A stretch of 23,108 nt of DNA from Nitrososphaerota archaeon (GTDB lineage Archaea; Thermoproteota; Nitrososphaeria; Nitrososphaerales; CADDZS01), in the NCBI GenBank assembly GCA_013288145.1, contig JABDCJ010000043.1, positions 1 to 23,108 on the forward strand, in the 5' to 3' direction. Of this stretch, positions 14,947 through 21,995 are shown piece by piece. A program made the position numbers and the translations under genes. The notes beneath the pieces are model-generated. The model had not been told where the DNA came from, made no database searches, and worked only from the letters and a program-made list of their open reading frames with translations. The first letter of the stretch is position 1. Each line of letters opens with the position of its first letter.

Positions 14947-16515
14947 CTACAGCAGCGGGTTGACGTGCCGGTCTATCGGGATCTCGATTAGCGAGGACTT
15001 GCCGGATTGGATTACCTCTTTCACTTGAGGCACGATCTGGTCCGGATCAAGGATTTTCTGAAATCCCACGCCGTAGCCTTTCGCTAGACCTTCGAAATCG
15101 ATCCCTGGGACATCCAACCCAGGCAGCCCTTCCTCGTGCAGGAACATTCCAAAGGACTTTAAGATCGCGTACTCGCTGTTGTTCAGGACGATGAAAGTGA
15201 CGGGCGCATTATAGCGTGCCGCACTCCAAAGCGATTGAATCGAATATTGTGCGGCGCCGTCGCCCACTATTGCCACGACGGGTCGCTCGGTCTGAGCTAG
15301 CGAGGCCCCAACTGCAGCCGGCATCGCAAAACCCAGCCCGCCGCTCGCGGTGATAAAATGACTCTTCGGCCTAGAAATGTCAAGACGCGAGTACCTCTCG
15401 GACGTGGGTGCTTCGTGAAAGATCACAGCGTCGGAAGGAATCGCCAGTGCCAGCATTTGTTCCACGTATTCGCTCGTAGGAGGAACCGATGGCTTGGCTT
15501 TCTCGCGCAAGACATTTTGGCGCGGTATTGCCTCTCTCAGTTTCACCAGAGGAATCAATTGCTTCAACGCCAGCGAAACGTCGCCAACTGCACTCGTGCC
15601 GGTTACTGCCCGGGATGCCATTTCAGGATCGTTTGTAATCTGGAAAAGGTGCGTCCCTTCCTTGATCGCGAGCCCCGGAACGTAGGGGTAGTAGAGAAAA
15701 ACCGAGGTGCCGATCGCAAGGACCACATCGTAAGGCGATAGTCTGTCGCTGATCGGTTTCATAGCTGCAGGCAGGCTCCCGCGGAAGAGTTCGTGCCTTG
15801 AGGGGAAGCTCCACCGGTATGGAATGGGTGGAAGGAAGACGTCACTCTTCAAAAGTTCGGCGAGCTTAACTAGATCCGACATTGAGCCGCTCGCGTCAAC
15901 CTGCTCGCCGGCAATTAGAGCGATCCTGTTTGCATTAGTAAGCGCATCAGCAATTTCTTTGATTGCAACGGGATCCGGCGCAGTCTTGTAGCTAATCATC
16001 CTTACTTCGACCGGTGGGCATTCGTCTTCCAGCCCGTCCATCGGGATCGAGACAAAAACCGGTCCCTTGGGTTCGGACATTGCAACGTGAAAAGCCCTCT
16101 CGATGGCTTGAGGCACATCGACTGATCTATGCGGCTCGACGCTCCACTTTACATACGGTTTTACAAAATCCACCTGCCGTCCCCAAAGAAATGGTTCCGC
16201 CAATATCTGTCTCCGGTCCTGCTGCCCGGCTGTGATGATTAGCGGCGCCTGTGCGTGCCAAGCCGTGACGATTGCTCCCATGGCATTCCCGACGCCGGCG
16301 GCGGTGTGTAGATTCACGACCGCAGCATTATCACTTTGAAACGAATAACCCACAGCCATCGCAAGGACGGAAGCTTCCTGTAATCCCAGAATGTAGCTAA
16401 AGTCGCCGTGAAAATTTTCGAGCAAAGGTAGCTCCGTAGAACCGGGGTTACCAAAAATCACGAAGAGTCCATGAGCTCTGAAGATCTGGAAGATCCGCTC
16501 CCTGACGCTGGTCAT
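14947..16515 (-). CDS. Benzoylformate decarboxylase-like ThDP enzyme
   Basis: A 522-residue enzyme with the three-domain ThDP fold. Landmarks fall at the same residue numbers as in Pseudomonas benzoylformate decarboxylase: Ser26 in FGNPGSTELP, the cofactor-activating Glu47 in GLQEA, and His70 in NLHTAAGVGNAMG. Further family marks are AGQQDRRQIL, FVKPYVKWS, the diphosphate motif GDGAAQYSIQSLW and PGLDVPGIDFEGLAKGYGV. The second catalytic His (His281 in the Pseudomonas enzyme, in FRYHQYDPG) is replaced by Tyr276 in FLYYPYVPG, so the substrate or reaction may differ, for example another branched or aromatic 2-oxo acid. ATG start at 16515; a TATA-like CTATCTTTATC lies about 30 nt upstream, so it probably has its own promoter. 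Family very secure, exact substrate uncertain. Confidence 0.92.
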   Translation of the reverse strand: MTSVRERIFQIFRAHGLFVIFGNPGSTELPLLENFHGDFSYILGLQEASVLAMAVGYSFQSDNAAVVNLHTAAGVGNAMGAIVTAWHAQAPLIITAGQQDRRQILAEPFLWGRQVDFVKPYVKWSVEPHRSVDVPQAIERAFHVAMSEPKGPVFVSIPMDGLEDECPPVEVRMISYKTAPDPVAIKEIADALTNANRIALIAGEQVDASGSMSDLVKLAELLKSDVFLPPIPYRWSFPSRHELFRGSLPAAMKPISDRLSPYDVVLAIGTSVFLYYPYVPGLAIKEGTHLFQITNDPEMASRAVTGTSAVGDVSLALKQLIPLVKLREAIPRQNVLREKAKPSVPPTSEYVEQMLALAIPSDAVIFHEAPTSERYSRLDISRPKSHFITASGGLGFAMPAAVGASLAQTERPVVAIVGDGAAQYSIQSLWSAARYNAPVTFIVLNNSEYAILKSFGMFLHEEGLPGLDVPGIDFEGLAKGYGVGFQKILDPDQIVPQVKEVIQSGKSSLIEIPIDRHVNPLL

Positions 16516-16573
16516 GCCCGTTTCAGGAAGCCGGCTTTCTTGCGATAAAGATAGTGGAAGCGTTCAGCAGATC

Positions 16574-16596
16574 CCTGTCAGAAAAAAACTGACGGG
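16574..16596 (-). terminator. Hairpin between the ABC permease and the decarboxylase gene
   Basis: The minus strand reads CCCGTCAG, T7, then CTGACAGG: arms of seven or eight pairs with one mismatch around an all-T loop. It lies 15 bp after the permease stop and upstream of the decarboxylase promoter, so it may end or attenuate the exporter transcript. The T-run in the loop rather than after the stem is unusual. Confidence 0.35.
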
Positions 16597-16610
16597 TTCA
16601 CTGCCAAAGT

Positions 16611-17384
16611 CTAGCTTACTACTTTCCTGAAGAGATACAGTGTAGCGGTCATTGTGAGGACTGCAATCAGTGCGATAACGCCGATTGAGGACAGCACTGC
16701 ACTTGTTGAAAAGTAACCGGGCAGCGACAGATCTCTCACTGCGTCCACTGCATAGCTTATCGGATTTACCTTTGAAACGTCCTGCATCCACACCGGCATG
16801 AAACTGACCGGAACTAGTGCGGTACTCATGAAGAGCAGCGGGAAAGTCAAGAAACCTCCAATGCCAAAGACTGTTTCCGCGCTCCTCGTCCTCATACCTA
16901 GAGCAAGCGAGATTCCAGACCACGCAAGTCCGAAAAAGGCGATGATGAATAGCATCAACAAGATTCCGGGGAGCCCGGTAGCGACCCTAAACCCTAGGGC
17001 ATAGGCGAGAGCAAGTATGATCACAGATTGCACGGTCACCCTGAAAGCATCGCTGGATAGTCTTCCGAGCAAAATAGCCGGTCTGCTTACTTGTGTAACG
17101 AGCATCTTTTGGAGGAACCCATAGTTGAGATCGTCGACAATAGACGTTCCTGCTTGGAGCGCGCTACTAAACGCGTTCTGTAAGAGTATACCTGCCGCCG
17201 CGTACTGGAGGTAGCTCACTCCCGGTGGAAAGCCTGGAAGCAAATTGAAAGAGTGGAACAGCTGGGTGAACAGGACGAGAAAGATGATCGGCTGGAATAG
17301 AGAGAAAAAGATCAGAATTGGATTTCTGACGAGCTTCTTCAGTGCCCTAACTGCTAGGTTCTGGGTATCGAATAACAGAGTCAT
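16611..17384 (-). CDS. ABC-2 type permease (DrrB-like), exporter 1
   Basis: A 257-residue integral membrane protein with six predicted helices. The amphipathic N-terminus LAVRALKKLVRNPILIFFSL with QPIIFLVLF is typical of the ABC-2 family, and the motif VNPISYAVDAVRDLSL near residue 208 is the conserved pre-helix loop of DrrB-like proteins. It pairs with the ATPase encoded 11 bp upstream. As in daunorubicin-type exporters a dimer of permeases plus two ATPases would export a hydrophobic molecule, lipid or polysaccharide precursor. The substrate is unknown. It is the last gene of this operon, followed by a hairpin. Confidence 0.9.
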   Translation of the reverse strand: MTLLFDTQNLAVRALKKLVRNPILIFFSLFQPIIFLVLFTQLFHSFNLLPGFPPGVSYLQYAAAGILLQNAFSSALQAGTSIVDDLNYGFLQKMLVTQVSRPAILLGRLSSDAFRVTVQSVIILALAYALGFRVATGLPGILLMLFIIAFFGLAWSGISLALGMRTRSAETVFGIGGFLTFPLLFMSTALVPVSFMPVWMQDVSKVNPISYAVDAVRDLSLPGYFSTSAVLSSIGVIALIAVLTMTATLYLFRKVVS

Positions 17385-17395
17385 TTTTCTTCGCC

Positions 17396-18403
17396 TTACC
17401 TCCGTCCAAACATCGAAGGTGCAGTCTTTTGAAGCTCCTCGACCCTGATCCTCTTCCCGGTGTGTTTCAGGAATACATCGTCAAGAGTTGGTGTCGAGAG
17501 GTTTATCGAAACAAGTTTAATGTCGGTCTTATCAAACGCCCTAACTAAATCTGGAATAAAGTATCCTCCATTCTTTGCATATATAGTGAGCCCGTCACCC
17601 GAGTCGATGGTATTTGAGACGTTGGGGAGATTCTGAATGATCTCCCTTGCTTTCGCTCTCACTGAATCGTCGCTCTTTCCCTGGTAGTCTTTCATTGTGA
17701 TCGTAATTGCATCAGCTCCGATTTCGGATTTCAACTCAGATGGAGTTCCCTGAGCGACAATTTTTCCTCCATCTACGATGCAGAGGCGCTGGCACAGGCG
17801 ATCTGCCTCTTCAAGATATTGCGTCGTGAGAAAAATCGTAATGCCTTCCTTTTTGTTCAGCTCTTCGAGGTAATCCCAAACTCCAGCTCTGGACTGCGGA
17901 TCGAGCCCCGTCGTCGGCTCATCCAGGAACATTATCTTTGGTTTGTGAACTAAAACCGTTGCAAGATCAAGCCGTTTTTTCATCCCGCCGGAGTACCTTC
18001 CCGCACGCTTGTTGGCAGCGTCTTTTAGCCCAACAACGCTGAGAAGAGAATCTACTCTTTCTTCAAGCTCCTTGCCGCGCATCTGCTGCAAATGTCCTTC
18101 GAGTATCATGTTTTCACGCCCGGTTAGCTCTGGATCGACTGAGGTCTCCTGACTCTGAACTCCAATAACCTTCCTGATTTCAGGAGCTTGCCTTACGATG
18201 TCATAGCCTCCTACGGTAGCAGAGCCTGAAGTTTTGTGTAGAAGCGTAGTGAGAATCTTGATCGTCGTACTTTTTCCCGCACCGTTTGGCCCGAGAAATC
18301 CGAAAACTTCACCATCGTTAACGGTAAAACTGATGCCCTGAACAGCTTTCGTTCCGTCAGCGTAAGTGAGAGCGAGGTCTTTTACATTGATAACTTCTGT
18401 CAT
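17396..18403 (-). CDS. ABC transporter ATPase (DrrA-like), exporter 1
   Basis: A 335-residue cytoplasmic ATPase with Walker A GPNGAGKST (38-46), the Q-loop at IGVQSQE, signature YSGGMKKR (137-144), Walker B IMFLDEP (Asp161, Glu162) and the D-loop GLDP. The switch position carries Gln195 in TTQYLEEAD instead of the usual His, a variant common in DrrA-type proteins. The C-terminal extension ending in PTLDDVFLKHTGK is the DrrA family tail. ATG at 18403 is preferred to TTG two codons earlier because GTGAT lies 8 nt before it and a TATA-like GTATAGT is at 18431-18437. It is followed 11 bp later by the permease gene. Several short repeats upstream (18504-18638) may regulate it. Confidence 0.93.
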   Translation of the reverse strand: MTEVINVKDLALTYADGTKAVQGISFTVNDGEVFGFLGPNGAGKSTTIKILTTLLHKTSGSATVGGYDIVRQAPEIRKVIGVQSQETSVDPELTGRENMILEGHLQQMRGKELEERVDSLLSVVGLKDAANKRAGRYSGGMKKRLDLATVLVHKPKIMFLDEPTTGLDPQSRAGVWDYLEELNKKEGITIFLTTQYLEEADRLCQRLCIVDGGKIVAQGTPSELKSEIGADAITITMKDYQGKSDDSVRAKAREIIQNLPNVSNTIDSGDGLTIYAKNGGYFIPDLVRAFDKTDIKLVSINLSTPTLDDVFLKHTGKRIRVEELQKTAPSMFGRR

Positions 18404-18503
18404 TTTCAAAAATCACGTGATATCGGACGTACTATACTGCGTCCTTGTTTCGCAATGTCAAAGTCAAGTGCATATAATCATGTCAGAGAAGGGAGTAACG
18501 ATT

Positions 18504-18531
18504 TCCTCTCATCTGAATTCTCATGAGAGGA
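18504..18531. repeat. 8-bp inverted repeat with 12-bp loop
   Basis: TCCTCTCA (18504-18511) and TGAGAGGA (18524-18531) are perfect reverse complements. The TGAGAG core recurs in the neighbouring TCTTGAGAG repeats, so a binding site rather than a chance palindrome is plausible. Confidence 0.5.
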
Positions 18532-18542
18532 TGGACAACTAT

Positions 18543-18560
18543 TCTTGAGAGTCTTGAGAG
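18543..18560 (+). repeat. Tandem 9-bp repeat TCTTGAGAG, with an inverted copy at 18630-18638
   Basis: Two head-to-tail copies occupy 18543-18551 and 18552-18560; the exact reverse complement CTCTCAAGA lies at 18630-18638. They sit between the divergent exporter-1 operon and the 18754 gene and look like operator half-sites. Confidence 0.55.
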
Positions 18561-18753
18561 GAATCATTTTGATGAGATTACAATTATTTTGAGACCTTAC
18601 CTCCACTATCTACAAAATCCGAATCTTTTCTCTCAAGATACCAAGTTAGCAGAAAAGTAATCCGCCCAATTGTCAGATCCTTGGCCAACCAATCAGCCGG
18701 AAAAACTTGACGTGATTTGTATTATAGAAAATTGCTCAATGTAGAAACCTGCT

Positions 18754-19110
18754 ATGGCACCAAAAAGCCGTGCAGGTCAGCTTCTCACATCATGGTTTGA
18801 ACAGAATTACGAATATCGAGTAGAGGAAGGCGATCTCAGATACGCGCCGAGCAAGATTGAAGCAGTTCGGAGAGACGGGGAAGATTTTGATGATGTGCAT
18901 CTGGCTAACTTGAAGCGTCGTCTGAAGTCGACGGCGTTCCCGATTTCATCTTTTGTAATATATCTTGAAATCGATGAATTCCGGAGATTTGTTCGGATAT
19001 ACATTGATTTGGCTCACCATAGCCAGATCAAGAAAAAAGGCGACAAGATCCATCACTGGTCAATAGTTACCAAGGACGAAATTCAGTCGAGAATTCTCAA
19101 CGCTATGTGA
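18754..19110 (+). CDS. Hypothetical protein of 118 residues
   Basis: Begins MAPKSRAGQLLTSWFEQNYE and has mixed alpha/beta character with alternating charged residues; segments such as SSFVIYLEIDEFRRFVRIYI (about 68-87) look like two beta strands with a turn. No known domain, signal peptide or membrane segment was recognised. The ATG at 18754 lies about 30 nt downstream of a TATA-like TATTATAG. It is divergent from the exporter-1 ATPase and converges with the acidic protein gene, stops 10 bp apart. Coding probability is good (no close competing frame, normal amino-acid composition) but function cannot be suggested. Confidence 0.65.
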   Translation: MAPKSRAGQLLTSWFEQNYEYRVEEGDLRYAPSKIEAVRRDGEDFDDVHLANLKRRLKSTAFPISSFVIYLEIDEFRRFVRIYIDLAHHSQIKKKGDKIHHWSIVTKDEIQSRILNAM

Positions 19111-19120
19111 CTAAAGACTT

Positions 19121-19390
19121 TCAGCTATAATCTTCAGTATCCGTGATTTCGCCTTCTGTCGTGTCTTTCTCCGAGTCGGAGCTCAGTTCTTCAAATGTGG
19201 TTTCGCCTACCGGGCTCTCTGGGTCTTCTTTCTCTTCCTCGCGCTCGAATTCCATGAATTCTTCATCCTTCTTTCCCAGTCCCGTTCCCTCTAGCCCGGG
19301 TGGATCTATGCTGTTTATGTACGGATCTTTCGCCTTTCGCTCCTTCTTGATCGTTTTCTCTAATCTCTCATCTGTAGGATCCCTTACCAA
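19121..19390 (-). CDS. Short acidic, disordered hypothetical protein
   Basis: An 89-residue protein with a basic N-terminal helix (RLEKTIKKERKAK) followed by a proline/glycine segment (DPPGLEGTGLGKK) and a strongly acidic, Glu/Ser/Thr-rich tail, probably disordered. The start is TTG at 19390 directly downstream of an in-frame TGA, with an AT-rich TATA-like TTATTTTTAT at about 19421-19430, 35 nt upstream. No domain recognised. A composition this skewed could also arise by chance on the opposite strand of nothing else, but no better frame covers this stretch. A histone-tail or adaptor-like role would be pure guesswork. Confidence 0.5.
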   Translation of the reverse strand: MVRDPTDERLEKTIKKERKAKDPYINSIDPPGLEGTGLGKKDEEFMEFEREEEKEDPESPVGETTFEELSSDSEKDTTEGEITDTEDYS

Positions 19391-19498
19391 TGCAGATACA
19401 CGGGTTCAAAAAAACCGTACATAAAAATAAAGACTATGATGAATTAATGTAGAAAAAAACTAGTATTGAGTCGACAAAATTTTTCCGAAACCCACAAT

Positions 19499-19825
19499 CT
19501 AAAATGTAAAAGCGCTAGCACCTTTCTCGTCGCCGAATGCCTCGAGAAAGCTTCTCATCTTCCAGTACGTTTCGAGAAAATCAAGCGCTCTCGGAGTAAG
19601 CGTGTAGAAAGTCCCCTCGCTATCTTCGTCATCGAACGTCTGAACCAGTCCGTAGGAAGTCAGGTCAGAAAGGATCGCTTTCAATCGATCAATTGGAACG
19701 CCTACGCCGTAGGACATTTTCGTAATTCTCGAACCTTCGGGATAGCGTTTGATCACCTCAAGCACGGTCACGTAAAGCTCGACTCGCGATCGCTTGGAGC
19801 TCTTCTTGCTACCGCCGTTTCTCAT
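19499..19825 (-). CDS. HTH_45-like winged-helix regulator
   Basis: A 108-residue protein beginning with a basic tail (KKSSKRSR), then helix VELYVTVLEVIKRYPEG, the helix-turn-helix SRITKMSYGVGVPIDRLKAI, LSDLTSYGLVQ, a wing with EGTFYTLTPRALD and a terminal amphipathic helix FLETYWKMRSFLEAF that would dimerise it. That order is characteristic of the archaeal HTH_45 winged helix. It is the last gene of the compact run ATPase, permease, beta-solenoid protein, regulator, starting 30 bp after the solenoid gene stop. Presumably it regulates this operon, perhaps by autoregulation. ATG start at 19825, preceded by GAGAG. Confidence 0.87.
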   Translation of the reverse strand: MRNGGSKKSSKRSRVELYVTVLEVIKRYPEGSRITKMSYGVGVPIDRLKAILSDLTSYGLVQTFDDEDSEGTFYTLTPRALDFLETYWKMRSFLEAFGDEKGASAFTF

Positions 19826-19855
19826 CTCTCTGACAAACCTCGATGCGAACGGGAA

Positions 19856-21106
19856 TCAGATTGGCGGCTCCGGCAGACTGGCAACTTTCACCGGAGGTTT
19901 TTCGACGTGAGCTCTTTCTAATGATCCTCGTAACTCATCCGTATAGTAGATCTCTTCCGCAATGCTGCCCTCTTCAATTTCCACGACTTTTGCAAAGATC
20001 TTCTCGCACTTTGATGCCTTACCAAGACGCACTTCATTCGCATAGATGTCCTCCACTCGCGTCATCCGTCCAACGAGCCTCATTGCAGCGACTTGACCCA
20101 TCCATTTCTTTTCCCAGTCAACCACCGCGGCAAAACTCTTACCAATGTCCACCAATTCACCGACGATGACTCCCCCAATCTTCGATCCGCTCCCTACCTT
20201 TACCACTCTTGCTTTGAGTCCGCGTTTGGTCTCTGCCATTCCTGAGATTTCAATTTCGTTTGAAACAACTACCCTGTCTGCTTCTAACTTTCCACCAACC
20301 CGAACATTCGTGCCTTTGAGATCTTGATCAATTTCACTTGATCCGTTAATCTCGAAGAGCTCCTCGGTTTGAAGTGAACCATGGACTTCGAGCAATCCGT
20401 TTACCTTGATTCTCTTGGAACTGCAGTTTCCATAGATCTCTGTTTTCCCGTAGACTTCCATCTCGTCGCATTCAAAGTCTCCTGAGATCGCGAGCTTCCC
20501 GTAGGTCGAGATCCTCGTGCCACTGCTTCGAGCACCAAGGCTAGTTCGGCCATAAACTTGCAGATCACCAAATTCCAGTTTTGATCTTGATTCGAACTTT
20601 CCGCCGACACGGATCTTTCCGGAGATTTTGCCTCCTCCCACATCAGCCATCCCGCCGACATCGAAATCTCGTATGATTACGGTACCTGGCGCATCGACTC
20701 TCCCTCCCACATTGAGAGATTCGAGGACCTCGAGCTGTTGCTGCACCTCAATTTTTCCCCCAACCCTCATCCTTGTACAGCTCAGATTCTTTGCCTCAAT
20801 TTTCCCGCCTACATCAATCTCTCCTGCCCTGAGAGTTCCAGCGACTTCGATCGAGTGGTTCACATCTAGCAGCTTGTTAACAGTCAGGTTGCCGTAAACG
20901 CGGAGGACTCCGCCGGAACTTACTTGGAGAGAATCGCATTCAAAGTCGCATGCGACTTCGGCAGCTCCCTCAAAGTAAGCTCCTTCAGTGACAGTCACGA
21001 GGTTTCCGCTGTTTGCCTCGATCCTCGCCTTGTGCCCGACCTTGAGCTCACCCTCTATCCGGTCGAGTTTCACGGTCGCACCGCGTGGAACGTGATAGTC
21101 TGTCAT
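19856..21106 (-). CDS. Bactofilin-like polymer-forming beta-solenoid protein
   Basis: A 416-residue hydrophilic protein made almost wholly of short repeats, each about 17-20 residues, giving a right-handed beta-helix as in bactofilins and related polymer-forming proteins. Repeated VGG turns are visible (VGGKIEAK, VGGKIEVQ, VGGRVDAP, VGGMADVG, VGGKFESR and VGGKLEAD), with intervening VYG, VHG and ING turns. The C-terminal part (KIFAKVVEIEEGSIAEEIYY) continues the repeat, then a Pro-rich tail ends it. There is no signal peptide or membrane helix, so it should be cytoplasmic and could assemble into filaments or a scaffold near the membrane. ATG at 21106 is preferred; GTG at 21151 would add 15 poorly structured residues. 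It sits between a DrrAB-like exporter and an HTH_45-type regulator. Whether it polymerises is not shown by sequence. Confidence 0.8.
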   Translation of the reverse strand: MTDYHVPRGATVKLDRIEGELKVGHKARIEANSGNLVTVTEGAYFEGAAEVACDFECDSLQVSSGGVLRVYGNLTVNKLLDVNHSIEVAGTLRAGEIDVGGKIEAKNLSCTRMRVGGKIEVQQQLEVLESLNVGGRVDAPGTVIIRDFDVGGMADVGGGKISGKIRVGGKFESRSKLEFGDLQVYGRTSLGARSSGTRISTYGKLAISGDFECDEMEVYGKTEIYGNCSSKRIKVNGLLEVHGSLQTEELFEINGSSEIDQDLKGTNVRVGGKLEADRVVVSNEIEISGMAETKRGLKARVVKVGSGSKIGGVIVGELVDIGKSFAAVVDWEKKWMGQVAAMRLVGRMTRVEDIYANEVRLGKASKCEKIFAKVVEIEEGSIAEEIYYTDELRGSLERAHVEKPPVKVASLPEPPI

Positions 21107-21160
21107 TTTTGATTCTGTTCCCTCATATCCTCGCCTAAAAGCCTCGCTCACGTTTTGTGA

Positions 21161-21988
21161 TTACTCCGCCTTCAGGGCGTTTCTCGCAAGCAAAGTTCCG
21201 AGAACTATGAAGACAACGATGTAGGCAAACAGCCCCACAATGTCTACCGCGAAGTAAGAAATCTGCGAAGCTGATAGAGTCCCGTGTACTATGAGAATTC
21301 TCGCTGCATCGCTCGCAAGTGAAATTGGGTTTGCCTGAGCAATCGGTTTCAACCAACTAGGGAAGAAACTCAATGGAAAGAGGGCAGTGCTTGTGAACGC
21401 GGCCGGGAAAAAGAGGAAGTTTACTATTGCAAAGAAACTGTCCGTTGTCTTGGCTGCAATTGATATTCCCGTGAACAGCGTTGAGAAGACTGTTGTCAGC
21501 ATGACTATTGCCAGAAACACGCCGAGAAGATTCAAGATCCCAAAGCCAGTAGCGAGTCTTAGTCCGTTTGGAACGACAAGAGCTACTAAGAAGGTTATCA
21601 CGGCCGCGACCATCGCTTTAACGATGTTTTGCAACACACCGCCAAAGTAGATTGAAGAACGTGGTATGGGACTCGTCTTGAGCATGTCGATGTAACCATT
21701 GATTCTGTCCATCACAAACTCGACTCCGAGAAAACTCATTCCTGTTAGAGCGAGCATTCCTATAATTCCGGGAGTTAGGTACGTGATATAGTTGGTTGCA
21801 CCGCCGAACGCCTGCTGTAGTACTCCGAGAGATCCTCCTGATGCGCCTGAAGCATTGCCTGGATTGAACGAGTTTCCAAAGAGGAGCAGCCATACTATAG
21901 CCTGGATAACTATCGGAATGACCGAGAACGGACTTCGAATCCACTTTTTCAGAGATCTTCCGCTTAGTGCAAGTGTATCGCTCATCAT
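21161..21988 (-). CDS. ABC-2 type permease (DrrB-like), exporter 2
   Basis: A 275-residue protein with six predicted membrane helices. The N-terminus SLKKWIRSPFSVIPIVIQAI precedes the first helix as in exporter 1, and ANPISLASDAARILIVHG near residue 230 matches the VNPISYAVDAV loop of that paralogue. It is encoded 7 bp after the ATPase gene and 54 bp before the beta-solenoid gene (or 9 bp if the latter uses GTG 21151). ATG at 21988; a second ATG follows immediately. The substrate is unknown. Confidence 0.9.
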   Translation of the reverse strand: MMSDTLALSGRSLKKWIRSPFSVIPIVIQAIVWLLLFGNSFNPGNASGASGGSLGVLQQAFGGATNYITYLTPGIIGMLALTGMSFLGVEFVMDRINGYIDMLKTSPIPRSSIYFGGVLQNIVKAMVAAVITFLVALVVPNGLRLATGFGILNLLGVFLAIVMLTTVFSTLFTGISIAAKTTDSFFAIVNFLFFPAAFTSTALFPLSFFPSWLKPIAQANPISLASDAARILIVHGTLSASQISYFAVDIVGLFAYIVVFIVLGTLLARNALKAE

Positions 21989-21995
21989 TTTCTAC

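Larger units (their letters stand above)
18404..18753. other. Regulatory-looking gap upstream of exporter 1
   Basis: No convincing gene is visible. The stretch holds a minus-strand TATA-like element near 18431-18437, a second TATA-like ATTATAT/ATATAAT near 18471-18478, the inverted repeat at 18504-18531, three copies of TCTTGAGAG (18543, 18552 and inverted at 18630) and, for the plus-strand gene at 18754, a TATA-like TATTATAG at about 18719-18726. A possible small RNA here cannot be excluded. Confidence 0.5.

Noticed and set aside
15358..15741. Plus-strand 127-codon frame inside the ThDP enzyme gene
   Set aside because: It is antisense to a well-conserved enzyme and its Arg/His/Asn-rich translation shows no fold or family signal.
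18480..18548. 22-codon frame starting MSEKGVTISS in the gap upstream of exporter 1
   Set aside because: The TATA-like element lies only about 7 nt before its ATG, too close for transcription, and it covers the inverted repeat; no support as a gene.
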